Positions 1 through 11,229 are shown, numbered from the stretch's first letter. The stretch: DNA of 64,000 nucleotides from Alitta virens (GCA_932294295.1 OW028580.1:39651336-39715335); one strand, 5' to 3'. A program made the numbers and translations. The notes: generated by a model from the sequence alone, not told the origin.

Positions 1-570
1 GACCAGGATGTCTGGGTGGCATCCTAAATCTTCACCTCTCGCAGCAAACAGCTCCTCATGGTCGGCCACGCACCGGCTGATGCGTGAGTCCTCGATGACT
101 GGTGGGCGGTCCCCCAGGGATTCCAGCATGCCCCTGTGGCGAGCCGGCAGCAGGGGCAGAGAGGTGCCCCTCCAGGTCAGAGTGCCCGCATTATAATTGA
201 TGCTGGCCTGCTCGCGAGTGAGCACATCGCGTCCCAAAATCAACTGATTGCCAATATCCTCTACCACAATGACAGGTATAGTGCCAATAGTGTCCACTGT
301 CAGTTCTGTTGCACCCAACACAGTAATTCCATGGCCTGTCACCCCACAAAGTTCTATTGTCTGCGGCAGCAGGGGGGAGCGGCCAGTTTTCTTGCACAGA
401 ATTTCGAACTCTTGGCGCCGCAACACAGTGCGGGAGGCGCCGGTGTCGACGAGCGCTATCAATATGTATCCATACATCACAAGTTCCACATATTTCAGCT
501 CGTCGACCGTTGCGGCGCCTATTGGCCCCCCTGGGGGTGTGCATCTCCTCGTCTCTCTCCTCGCTGCTAG
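1..570 (-). CDS. Retroelement aspartic protease (partial, continues beyond window)
   Basis: The minus-strand frame that is -1 relative to gag stays open from above the gag stop to the window edge. It carries the catalytic motif LVDTGASRTVLR at about 430-453, then the flap-like and ILGRD-type segments (QLILGRDVL) expected of a retroviral-type protease that cleaves Gag-Pol. There is no own start codon, so expression by -1 frameshifting or as a fusion is inferred; the frames overlap by at least 90 bases. I did not find a clear X-XXY-YYZ slippery heptamer in the overlap. A 155-residue open frame at 191-658 in another frame is a shadow of this gene. Confidence 0.8.
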
Positions 571-1622
571 CCAGCCCATCTGGTGCGGCAGTGGCGCTGT
601 ACGTGGCCGGCACGTCGACAAAAGTTGCAGATCGGGGCTCCGTCGTCTGTGTAGGCAAAGTCTGCCTCGTCGGCTGGAGCAGCGTGCTGTGGGGCAGGCG
701 CTGCTAGGCGAGCTCCAAGGGCGGGCTGACTGGTTTTGGTGTCCTTCATGGCGGCCATCAGCTTCGTAAATTGCTGGGTCATGCCACAGACCTGTCTGCG
801 GACCTCCGCCATATCCTTGGCTAGCTCCTCGGTCGTGGGCTTAGCCACGGCCACAGCAGCGACCTCCATTGGCTCCTCGTCCCTCACAACTTCATCATCC
901 AGAGCCATACGCAGACGGTACTCGTCGGCTTCATACCCTGACACCAATTGCAAGGCATCTGCAAAGTTGCCAGGTCGTCCGTCCTTGACGAGTCGTTCCA
1001 CCACATGCCGGTCTCTCAATCCACGCATGTAAGATTTCAGCAGCAGGCGCGTCTGGTCAGCCTTTCGTGGAGGGGCCGCCCTACCACGCCCTGCGGCAGC
1101 CAGGGGGTATGCCAGGTCTGCCATTTCGCGAAATCGCCTTCCATACGAAGCGGACGTCTCGTAGGCCCCTTGTTTGGTCTTCTCCATCTCATGGCGGAGG
1201 CGGTCGTCCTCGTGAGGCTGCAGGAACGCCGCCTGCAAGTGCGTGCGGAGGGTGGGCCAATCAGCGGTGTTTCTGTCCGGCAGCCGGTCGAGATAATGCT
1301 CTAACTCTCTTCTTAGTGCCTCTTGTGCTGAGTGTGCCGCGATGTAGACGGTGAACTCAGAGTACGGGATTGTCAAGTCCACTTCCTTCAGCCAGTCTCT
1401 GATCCCACCTGGGTTGGCACCGTCGCAGTGCGGGACCCGGCGGGCGAGATTGTCGGCCGTCAGCCGGTCACTGTTAAACTGACGACGTTTCTCCCTGTCG
1501 AACTCTGCTCTTCTGTCTGCCGCCCTGTTCTCTGCTCCTTCATCGCGGAGTTGCTGGAAGAATTCGGCGAACTGTTGTACGTAACCGGGAGCGGGAGCAG
1601 GAGCAGGAGTGGGTAGAACCAT
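567..1622 (-). CDS. Retroelement Gag polyprotein with zinc knuckle
   Basis: A 351-residue open frame. It starts with a Pro/Ala-rich stretch (about residues 4-12), continues as a charged helical region typical of retrotransposon capsid proteins (about 60-240), and ends with one CCHC knuckle, CNFCRRAGHVQRHC, near residues 332-345, used for RNA packaging. The stop follows shortly after the knuckle, and the protease is read in the -1 frame. The ATG at 1622 was chosen because it is the first in the frame and lies downstream of the primer-binding site. Alanine- and arginine-rich, GC-rich codons contrast with the AT-rich surroundings. No internal stop is seen. Confidence 0.85.
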   Translation of the reverse strand: MVLPTPAPAPAPGYVQQFAEFFQQLRDEGAENRAADRRAEFDREKRRQFNSDRLTADNLARRVPHCDGANPGGIRDWLKEVDLTIPYSEFTVYIAAHSAQEALRRELEHYLDRLPDRNTADWPTLRTHLQAAFLQPHEDDRLRHEMEKTKQGAYETSASYGRRFREMADLAYPLAAAGRGRAAPPRKADQTRLLLKSYMRGLRDRHVVERLVKDGRPGNFADALQLVSGYEADEYRLRMALDDEVVRDEEPMEVAAVAVAKPTTEELAKDMAEVRRQVCGMTQQFTKLMAAMKDTKTSQPALGARLAAPAPQHAAPADEADFAYTDDGAPICNFCRRAGHVQRHCRTRWAG

Positions 1623-1798
1623 CGTGGCGGTAGGCGTCGGGAAGCTATGAGCACTTTCCAGCTTGGAGAGTCAGATCATTAACTTAGTAGGCTGGACATT
1701 AACTTCTGCAGATGCTGCAGTCCTGAGCCAACACATTCCTGTGAGCTGTGGTCATTCTGAGGCAGCTCCTTTCATCCATAATCACGTCAGGGTCACCA

Positions 1799-3237
1799 AT
1801 GTAAAAGTCCATGTCATTAAAGACTCCAGTTTAATGGCATTGCAGTCCAAAAGTCAAAGTGACTGTCCAATGTAGACTTTCAACTGAGTCTCATCTCAGC
1901 TTGAAGCAAGTCAAGTTCTTCCAGTTCCAAAGTGGGTAGAGTCCAAGTGCAGTAAGCACAATATATGCAGAGTCCAAGGTGTACAAGTAATAACACAAGA
2001 GTAGTTTTGCTTCCTCAGCTGGCAAGATGAAACTGATATTTTTATTGTGCACAGGGTATATGTATTAAAGGTACAATTCATGCAGTTTCCCCCCAGCAGG
2101 GCTGAGAGGGAATTATCAACCAATCACAACACAGTAAACTCCACATTCCATGGGGTGATACCTCCCCCAAACAGGGTTGCTACCAGCATCTTTCTCCCAA
2201 TTCTGCCAGGGATTAGGGCAGCTAAGACAATGGAGCAAAAGTTGACCCCCTGCAGTGCTCTGCATTGTGCTGAGGCTATTTATAGCTCAAGTCACAATGG
2301 GCTATTGTGCTGAGTGTCAACTTTGGCTTGGTCAGCAGTTTTGGAGGGAAAGTTTTGGAGGGAAAGTTAGTAAGCTCCTCCCACAATTTTGGACTCAACA
2401 GTGAGGCATCTTAACAGGGCAATGCACTCACACAATACTGATAATAAATCAATATGAAAACAAAAGGAATAATACAATCTATCAATTGACAATTGGACAT
2501 AAACAATCAATCAATTAATGACTTAATCAATCAATTAATTATGTAATCAATACTAATAATATAACCAATATTAATAATATAATCAACATTCCTTGCAGCA
2601 GGCTAAACTAGCTAAGACTAAGTATAATTAACAAGCAACTACTGACACATGTGAGTAGAGCAGTGACTAGCCAAAAATGTAGTGATGAGCACACACTACT
2701 ACTGCATAGAGTCACACATGAGCAGAGGGCAAGTGTAATGATGTGTACATACAATAACTTGTACCTAATACATCCATACAATCTGACAGGTATTTGCTTA
2801 AGGCAAGTGTAATGAAGAGTATAACACAATCTGACATGCCTGTACAACCTTGCTTAAGGCAAGTGTAATGAAGAGTGTAATACAATCTGACATGCCTGTA
2901 CAACCTTGCTTAAGGCAAGTGTGATGAAGAGTATACAGTAATTCTTGTATCTGTCACCTAACGTTAACGACCTGTATGTACCTCCTTTGCCTAGGGCAAG
3001 TGTAACGAGGAGTGTACATAATCAATGTCCCTGACACACCATTCTACCATACACACTTTAACCTAAGGCAAGTGTAACAAGGAGTGCACATGATGATTGC
3101 ACCTACATATAATCCTACTTGACAGATATGTACATCCTTTGCCTGGGGCAAGTGTAACGAGGAGTGTATAATCAATGCACCTGTCATATAATTCTAACTG
3201 ACATATAATATGTGGCTGCCAGGGGCTGCACTTTACA
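1799..3237 (-). repeat. LTR of the 1-3237 element (1439 bp)
   Basis: On the plus strand it begins TGTAAAAGTCC and ends GCACTTTACA, giving TG...CA ends with a short terminal inverted repeat (TGTAAA/TTTACA). The minus-strand primer-binding site abuts it at 1798. It shares layout and long stretches with the LTRs at 4803 and 8496 but has many substitutions and indels, so it belongs to another subfamily or is older. About 2715-3200 holds internal tandem copies of a unit of roughly 57-80 bp around GGCAAGTGTAATGAAGAG. Confidence 0.85.
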
Positions 3238-4802
3238 ACATGGCATGGTTTAGGTCCCTTTTGAGACAGCACAGCTGTCACTGACAAGGAGTCAGAGGAT
3301 CCATACATTTGTGAATACATTTGAAAATTGCTCATAATTGTAAGCTATAGGAATTTTGATTTATATAATTACAAGGTCAAAAGTGTGTGAGAATGTTTTG
3401 ACTAATTTATTACACACATTAGTTTTGGAATTTTTGTCAACATTTCTTGAACAAAGAATTGGACTTTTCTCTCTTTACCAGTGTCACAAAATTTATATAA
3501 ATCCACATCAGAATACAAAACACCATGGAAACTGTACATATTAGCTTTTCGGTTGCTATGGTAACTATCTTACATACATTTCATATATGAGGAAAAGCAA
3601 GTCAGCAGTGTAAGACTTTTAAACATATATACAAGAACAGGGGAGGTACAATCAATGTAGATTAATGTATCTAATGCTGATTCTACTACATTGCAATGTA
3701 ATTTGTTAATCCTTTCGTTAAATACACAAAAATAATGGTGTAATTTATTTTAAAATGTTACGGACCAGTAAAATAATTCTATCATAGACACATGCTTGAA
3801 TGATACTTGTTGCTTTCTTGATATATTGCTAATTTTGTTGTTAATTCACATATATATAATTATTACAAAATGCATAGAATTAAAAGTGACATCAATCACA
3901 CCATATAGTTTTTGCTGAATTGGTACAATTTCACAATTATATTATTTGCGTATTTCAATGGAATTTACTCATATATATATATATATATATTTAACTAATG
4001 TATGTAAACAAAATTTAATGCTCAAAAATACCTCATTGTGATCTAACACTATTAAATATAGGACTCAGCAACTGGGGCCATGGATATGTAGATAACCTAT
4101 TGGTAATGTATACCTTTTCCTTTTATACCATGTATATATACCTTGAATATAGGAATCGTGAGTAGAAGTAGACTTAGTACATGTTTTAATCTGTTTTTTT
4201 TGACAAATGTATCATGCATGATATTACTGTGTCAATAAAAGCATAAATAATATACTTGAATCACAGTACATGTGAGGTTTTCTTTTTACTTTACTTGGCC
4301 AAAAACTAGCTTTTATCATAAATACTGGCTTAGTATTTTGTCACCGATACATCAATCATGTCATTGTCATCCAAATACCGCCTGAATGACAATGAGATGA
4401 CTGATGTACGGTCACAAAGGAACTGATTTTTGGGCAGAACTCCGTTTTGTCAAAATTAGAATGCTTCCAAATGTTAAATTATTTATGCTCATATTCATAT
4501 TAATTCTTTTTCTGTACCAGATTTATTGATTTATTTATATGTTGTAACGTATCATGATTTGTAATTACGCCAATTAAGCATTAAAAATCATATATTATAT
4601 AAATATTGCAAAGTAACGGAGGTAAGTTTCTAGGATGTTGTGGGAATGCTAGCTGATGTAGATATAGATCATTTCATTAGAGAACTTGCTCAACCTCATC
4701 TCATTAGTTCAAATTTATATAAGTTTTATGTGTAGGATCTGTATATAAAACACTAGTTTAAAAAAAAGTTGTTTAATCCCTCGCATGGTGTTGAATACAC
4801 TT
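3238..4802. other. AT-rich intergenic stretch, no gene seen
   Basis: No coding region is supported. It holds a short (AT)n run near 3970-3990. At about 4193-4250 a sequence with TGTGTCAATAAAAGC resembles the 3' tails of LINEs elsewhere in the window and may be a tail remnant. Confidence 0.5.
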
Positions 4803-6259
4803 TGTAAAAGTCCATGTCATTAATGACTCCAATATAATGACATTTCCAAGTCCAAGCTGCTCATCTCCAAGTAAACAGCATAAAGTCAGAGTGACTTGAA
4901 TATGCAGACTTTCAACTGAGTCTCATCTCAGCTTGAAGCAATCCAAGTTCTCCCAGTTCCAAAGTGGGCAGAGTCCAAAGTGCAGTAAGCACAATATGTT
5001 CAGAGTCCAAAGTGTACAAGTAAATAACACAAGAGTGGATATTGCTTCCTCAGCTGGCAAAATGAAAAACTGATCTTTTTAATGTGCACAAGGTATATGT
5101 ATTAAAACACAATTCATGAAGTTTTCCCCCCAGCAGGGCTGAGAGGGAATTATCAACCAATCACAACACAGTAAATTCTACATTCCATGGGGTGATACCT
5201 CCCCCAAACAGGGCTGCTACCAGCATCTTTCTGCCAATTCTGGCAGGGATTAGTGAAACTGAGACAATGGAGCAAAAGTGGACCCCCTGCAGTGCTCTGC
5301 ATTGTGCTGAGGCTATTTATAGCTTCAAGTCACAATGGCTATTGTACTGAGTGTCAACTTTGGCTTGGTTAGCAGTTTTGGAGGGAAAGTTTTGGAGGGA
5401 AAATTAGTAAGCTCCTCCCACAATTCAGGACTTAACAGTGAGGCATCCTAACAGGGCAATGCACTCACATAATACTGACAATAAATCAATATGAAGCAAA
5501 AGGAATGATACTTGTCATCAATTGACAATTGATTGCTAACACAGTCAATCAATTAATAACATAATCAAGGTGTCATCAATTGACAATTGATTGACAATAC
5601 AGTCAATCAATTAATAATACAATCAATGTTAACAATATAATCAATGTTGATAATTAATTCAATGTTAATGATATAATCATTGCTAACAATATAATCAGTA
5701 CTAATAATCAACATTCCTTGCAGCAGGCTAAACTAGCTAAGACTAAGCATAATTAACAAGCAACTGCTGACACATGTGAGTAGAGCAGTGACTAGCTAAA
5801 AATGTAGTGATGAGCACACACTACCACTGCATTGAGTCACACATGAGCAGAGGGCAAGTGTAATGATGTGCACACATAATAACTTGCACCTAACACATCC
5901 ATTCAATCTGATAGGTATTTGCTCAAGGCAAGTGTAATGAAGAGCACAACACAATCTGACCTGCCTGTACATCCTTGCTTAAGGCAAGTGTAATGCAGAG
6001 TGCGCACAATCAATGCACCTGTCATATAACTTTAATTGACATATATACTTTGCTTTAGGGCAAGTGTGATGAGGAGCATACAATCATTGCACCTGTCATA
6101 TAACTCTGACATATATCTTTTGCCCAAGGCAAGTGTAATGATGAGCACAACACAATCTGACCTGCCTGTACATCCTTGCTTAAGGCAAGTGTAATGCAGA
6201 GTGCACACAATCAATGCACCTGTCATATAATAAGTGTTTGCCATGGGCTGCACTTTACA
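4803..6259 (-). repeat. 3' LTR of the non-autonomous element
   Basis: It begins TGTAAAAGTCC and ends GCACTTTACA on the plus strand. It appears identical to 8496-9952, including a shared 73-residue chance open frame. Internal repeats around GGCAAGTGTAATG occur at about 5850-6200. Confidence 0.9.
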
Positions 6260-6339
6260 TCACTCCCCCCCTTATTCTAGCTCATTGATGGCAATCAGCA
6301 AGGAGCGTGCTTGGGGATGATCAAGAAGTTATCAGCCTG

Positions 6340-6560
6340 GCAATATAGACAATTCTGACATGCTAAACAGTCCTGACATGTTAGACAATTTCGACATGCT
6401 AAGTAACTCGACATGCCAGATAATTCTGACATGCTCAACAATTCTGAAATGTTAGATAATTCTAACATGCTAAGTAACTCGACATGCCAGATAATTCTGA
6501 CATGCTTAACAATTCTGAAATGTTAGATAATTCTAACATGCTAAGTAATTCTCAGTGACA
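6340..6560. repeat. Minisatellite of about 17-18 bp monomers
   Basis: Monomers resembling AATTCTGACATGCTAA recur. A longer period of about 75 bp, which includes AAGTAACTCGACATGCCAGA, is seen twice. It lies just inside the 3' LTR of the non-autonomous element. Confidence 0.8.
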
Positions 6561-7419
6561 TCAATATGTGAAGCACAGTGAGTAAAAGGAAAAATGGCTA
6601 CAATAACGCTGCAAGGATAAAACAATGGTGATAAGCCTGAGGAAACAAAAGGTATTTCTTATTTTACCTAAGCTAAGAACAGAACTAATATTGTGGGGAT
6701 GTCATGACTACATGTCGTCGTGACCATGTCTCCCCTTGAGGTAAAGTTCAAGGTGTCCGGCTCATTGAAGATGCATGCTGAGGTGCTTGGCATGCTAGAG
6801 TCAATTGTCTTGGTGTCGCAAGGCTGCCTAGTCGGTAGAGCTCCAGGCCAGCCTGCTCTCTAGTGATGCATCGGACAGTCAACTCCACGTGAAGGTAGCT
6901 GGTCATTTCCGTGAGACACTAGTCACCAATGTAAAAGTCCATGTCATTGAAGATGCATGCTGAGGTGCATGGCATGGCAGTGTCAATCAACTTGGTTGTG
7001 GTCTGGGCTCAGCTCAGCATGCTGCCGCCATCGTGCCTTGAGACAATTCGTTCTGGAGGATATCGAATCCTGGCAGTGACATGGTAAAATCCAGTAGGCA
7101 ATCCATTCCATCCCTGGCAAACAAGGTGGGGTGCGGTAATTCTGCCGGGCCTCACATCCATGAGCACCAGGAGATTGCCCTGCGGAAAGGCGAAATCGGC
7201 ATTCCTATCTTCCACGGCCGTAGAAGGTAAAGAAAGAGGGCTGCGTCCAGCACACTCCCGAATGTATCACCTGACCACTCACAATCCATCAGTGCACCTG
7301 GCGAGCTTGGTCGACAGGCAGAACCAACATTCTCCACTTCGTACCAGGTTAAGAGTGCGTTTATCATTTCCAAGCGGGCGTGCTTCTGCTGTTCCAGGGG
7401 ACAGTAAATTCCGCACCGT

Positions 7420-8132
7420 GAATTCTATCAGCCTGTGAATTCTAATGGGCCGTGGATTTCATATCATGAATTCCATCCGCCAGTGAATTCTAGTAGACAG
7501 TGAATTCCAGTGGTCAGTGAATTCCGTATAGTGAATTCCATCAGCCAGTGAATTCTAGTAGATAGTGAATTCCAGTGGACAGTGAATTCCGTGTAGTGAA
7601 TTCCATCAGCCAGTGAATTCTAGTAGACAGTGAATTCCAGTGGACAGTGAATTCCGTGTAGTGAATTCCATCAGCCAGTGAATTCTAGTAGACAGTGAAT
7701 TCCAGTGGTCAGTGAATTCCGTATAGTAATTCCATCAGCCAGGGAATTCTAGTAGACAGTGAATTCCAGTGGACAGTGAATTCCGTGTAGTGAATTCCAT
7801 CAGCCAGTGAATTCTAGTAGACAGGGAATTCCAGTGGACAGTGAATTCCGTATAGTGAATTCCATCAGCCAGTGAATTCTAGTAGATAGCGAATTCCAGT
7901 GGACAGTGAATTCCGTGTAGTGAATTCCATCAGCCAGTGAATTCTAGTAGACAGTGAATTCCTTTAGACAGTGAATTCCAAGAGTTAGTGAACTCTACCA
8001 TACAGTGAATTCCAGGAGTCAGTGAACTCTACTATACAGTGAATTCCAGGAGTCAGTCAATTCCAATCAACAGTCAATTCCAGGAGACAGTCAATTCCAG
8101 TCGACAGTCAATTCCAGGAGACAGTCAATTCC
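7420..8132. repeat. GAATTC-bearing minisatellite with higher-order units
   Basis: Submonomers of about 16 bp each contain GTGAATTC. They are arranged in higher-order units of about 64-66 bp whose tails run ATCAGCC, TAGTAGACA, CAGTGGACA and CGTGTA. From about 8052 the core changes to GTCAATTC, which destroys the GAATTC palindrome. Some units carry single changes such as GGGAATTC or AGCGAATTC. Confidence 0.9.
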
Positions 8133-8495
8133 TTGATTTTCTTGCCAGAGGCCGGCTGATCCTGGTCGTGTGTGTGGTGAGTGGCTGTCCTGTGCAGACT
8201 CTTGAAGTCCTTGTTCCTGGGAGGAGCAGCTCTGGTCACTGCAGAGGTCCTGGGGTCAGGAGGGTCACCAGGAGACTGGAGGTCCATCCTGGAGGCTGCA
8301 CACCTTTTAGGGTGATTTAGAGCATAAATGCCTCACTAGCTCATCTGAGCCTCAAGCACATTGTCAATATGTGCTTGGCTGTACTTGCAGTTGCAAGTGT
8401 TGACATCACTTAGCAGTGAAGGACTTGTCTCTCTCTCCTTCCTGTGGCATAAGTGTGTTGTCTGTCCTGGTCCATCATCACGTCAGGGTCACCAA

Positions 8496-9952
8496 TGTAA
8501 AAGTCCATGTCATTAATGACTCCAATATAATGACATTTCCAAGTCCAAGCTGCTCATCTCCAAGTAAACAGCATAAAGTCAGAGTGACTTGAATATGCAG
8601 ACTTTCAACTGAGTCTCATCTCAGCTTGAAGCAATCCAAGTTCTCCCAGTTCCAAAGTGGGCAGAGTCCAAAGTGCAGTAAGCACAATATGTTCAGAGTC
8701 CAAAGTGTACAAGTAAATAACACAAGAGTGGATATTGCTTCCTCAGCTGGCAAAATGAAAAACTGATCTTTTTAATGTGCACAAGGTATATGTATTAAAA
8801 CACAATTCATGAAGTTTTCCCCCCAGCAGGGCTGAGAGGGAATTATCAACCAATCACAACACAGTAAATTCTACATTCCATGGGGTGATACCTCCCCCAA
8901 ACAGGGCTGCTACCAGCATCTTTCTGCCAATTCTGGCAGGGATTAGTGAAACTGAGACAATGGAGCAAAAGTGGACCCCCTGCAGTGCTCTGCATTGTGC
9001 TGAGGCTATTTATAGCTTCAAGTCACAATGGCTATTGTACTGAGTGTCAACTTTGGCTTGGTTAGCAGTTTTGGAGGGAAAGTTTTGGAGGGAAAATTAG
9101 TAAGCTCCTCCCACAATTCAGGACTTAACAGTGAGGCATCCTAACAGGGCAATGCACTCACATAATACTGACAATAAATCAATATGAAGCAAAAGGAATG
9201 ATACTTGTCATCAATTGACAATTGATTGCTAACACAGTCAATCAATTAATAACATAATCAAGGTGTCATCAATTGACAATTGATTGACAATACAGTCAAT
9301 CAATTAATAATACAATCAATGTTAACAATATAATCAATGTTGATAATTAATTCAATGTTAATGATATAATCATTGCTAACAATATAATCAGTACTAATAA
9401 TCAACATTCCTTGCAGCAGGCTAAACTAGCTAAGACTAAGCATAATTAACAAGCAACTGCTGACACATGTGAGTAGAGCAGTGACTAGCTAAAAATGTAG
9501 TGATGAGCACACACTACCACTGCATTGAGTCACACATGAGCAGAGGGCAAGTGTAATGATGTGCACACATAATAACTTGCACCTAACACATCCATTCAAT
9601 CTGATAGGTATTTGCTCAAGGCAAGTGTAATGAAGAGCACAACACAATCTGACCTGCCTGTACATCCTTGCTTAAGGCAAGTGTAATGCAGAGTGCGCAC
9701 AATCAATGCACCTGTCATATAACTTTAATTGACATATATACTTTGCTTTAGGGCAAGTGTGATGAGGAGCATACAATCATTGCACCTGTCATATAACTCT
9801 GACATATATCTTTTGCCCAAGGCAAGTGTAATGATGAGCACAACACAATCTGACCTGCCTGTACATCCTTGCTTAAGGCAAGTGTAATGCAGAGTGCACA
9901 CAATCAATGCACCTGTCATATAATAAGTGTTTGCCATGGGCTGCACTTTACA
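8496..9952 (-). repeat. 5' LTR of the non-autonomous element
   Basis: It matches 4803-6259 in length and in all segments compared. The plus-strand sequence before it, CGTCAGGGTCACCA, is the complement of the primer-binding site, which fixes the minus orientation of the element. Confidence 0.9.
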
Positions 9953-11229
9953 ACTTGTAAATCAAAAAACAATAAAAAGTATTTATAAAAAACATGAATA
10001 GTCTGAATTATGCTGCAGGATTGTAAGATACCTCCTCGTTGAATCGAAGTGGACTATGAGAAAAGGTTAGTAATTACTTTTTTTTTCCATTACTGAATCT
10101 TACATTTTTGAGTAAGCTATGTATGTGCTCATTGTTTAGTACATTTCATATTTTCGCTAATCTATGCTACACAATATGGCTAACACAGCTTAAATAAACT
10201 CCCAAAGTATATGAAATTCTCAAAACTATGACATTGTGCCTTTGAGTCTGGAGTAAATTAAAATCTACGAGAAGGAAAATTGTGTACAATATCATAAATA
10301 GATAGATAGAATTTATTCAGCTATGGCAATACATACAATAGAATTTATTTTGCTGCCTGAGCTCATAGGTCTGCGCCATATTGTGAGATGTTTGGCAATA
10401 ATAAATAGGTGGCGCCATCGTCTATGGCTGCCGCAGCTCATGAGTAGCTACACAAAGTTTCATTGCTGATGGTAATGACTGAATAAAGTATTATTATAAT
10501 TATTAAGCAATAAACATAAATCTTTTGTACATTTTATGTGCAGTGTAAATGTATCGTAAATGTATCGTCACTGTATAGTGACTCCATGGGTATACAAACA
10601 TTCCAATCATGCATAACTATTCCAGCTGTTACTATTTCTTTAATATAAAAGGTTATGGTTTCTCTTGTTTGATAGAAAGGAATAGAGTGTGTTTATTTTC
10701 TGGAGTAGTCTTTCCTACAGAAAACCTAAACATCCAGGCAAAATTATTATGAATAGAATTTGGCTATTTCATCCTTCTTTTCATGCCATGGTCCCTGCCT
10801 GTCCTAATTAGTCCATTAGGTGCAGGAATACAGGACATAAAGCCCTAATCCACCACCACCGCCATCCCTCCTCTAAGAGTTCCCTTTCCTATTGGATCAG
10901 TTGAGATTGGCAGTCACTAAGGATGTCACACAACCTTGACTCTGATTGGACGGACGATGATGATATCAAATAATGACCTTGTTAAGTTGTAAAAATGTTT
11001 ATGTTATGGGTTGCAAAGTGATATTTAAGATATGCTTCAAAATCATACACAATGAAATATTCATATAATGTTTCATCTAGGGGTACGCATATACCATACT
11101 CTTCTAATTCCTTTCAAATATATTGAATTTTTCATGTCATGATACCCACCAGGAATTTCGTATTTAGTTGACCTAGAGCATGTTTTCTGGTGCATATTGC
11201 ATTGAGGGTAAGTTTTAAAGTTCTTATTA
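9953..11229. other. Intergenic stretch with repeat fragments
   Basis: No gene is supported. A (GATA)n-flanked tail near 10303-10315 looks like a LINE 3' end in minus orientation. About 10766-10870 is the 3' portion of the tRNA-derived SINE family seen at 39-45 kb. Confidence 0.5.
10766..10870 (+). mobile_element. SINE fragment (3' body only)
   Basis: It shares the body with the full copy at 39618-39799, including CCTGCCTGTCCTAATTAG, GGTGCAGGAATACAGGACAT and an end in ACCACCACC. The tRNA-like head is absent. Confidence 0.7.

Larger units (their letters stand above)
1..3237 (-). mobile_element. LTR retrotransposon, 5' part (LTR, primer site, gag, protease), cut by window edge
   Basis: Read on the minus strand, the order is LTR (3237-1799), a primer-binding site starting TGGTGACCCTGACGTG directly next to it, a leader of about 175 bases, gag, then an aspartic protease running off the window at base 1. 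Reverse transcriptase and integrase are not in view, so the superfamily is not proven; the gag with one CCHC knuckle and a protease in the -1 frame suit a Ty3/gypsy-like element. The coding part is GC-rich while its LTR and the surroundings are AT-rich. The LTR is related to, but clearly diverged from, the pair at 4803-9952. Confidence 0.85.
6260..8495 (-). other. Interior of the non-autonomous LTR element
   Basis: No retroelement protein is recognisable. Two short minus-strand frames at 7009-7215 (68 aa) and 7152-7373 (73 aa) have no family I recognise and may be remnants of a lost ORF. Landmarks are a purine tract at 6260-6275, a minisatellite at about 6340-6560, a misplaced primer-site/LTR-start fragment near 6920-6950, a GAATTC-rich minisatellite at about 7420-8132, and the primer-binding site at 8475-8495. 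The segment ATTGAAGATGCATGCTGAGG occurs twice, near 6763 and 6946, showing an internal duplication. Confidence 0.75.
4803..9952 (-). mobile_element. Complete non-autonomous LTR retrotransposon (5150 bp)
   Basis: Two 1457-bp LTRs (4803-6259 and 8496-9952) read identically wherever I compared them. They flank a 2236-bp interior with the same minus-strand primer-binding site as the first element (next to 8495) and a purine tract (AAGGGGGGGGAGTGA on the minus strand, 6260-6275). A 4-bp target duplication, actt, flanks it at 4799-4802 and 9953-9956. The interior has no gag, protease, reverse transcriptase or integrase, so mobilisation must be in trans, presumably by an autonomous relative such as the one at 1-3237. 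Identical LTRs imply a recent insertion. This is the layout of a large retrotransposon derivative (LARD). Confidence 0.9.

Noticed and set aside
191..658. 155-residue minus-strand open frame rich in Arg, Cys and His
   Set aside because: It overlaps both the gag end and the protease; the -1 frame has the DTGAS motif and the correct domain reading, so this one is a shadow.
6830..6860. tRNA-like phrase CCTAGTCGGTAGAGCTCC
   Set aside because: It resembles an A box, but there is no B box or foldable cloverleaf at the right distance.
7009..7373. Two overlapping minus-strand frames in the non-autonomous element
   Set aside because: No motif of gag, protease, RT, RNase H or integrase; too short to call a gene.
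8039..8320. 93-residue plus-strand frame beginning in the minisatellite
   Set aside because: It is a translation of GAATTC-type repeats plus the antisense of the element's leader; no family features.
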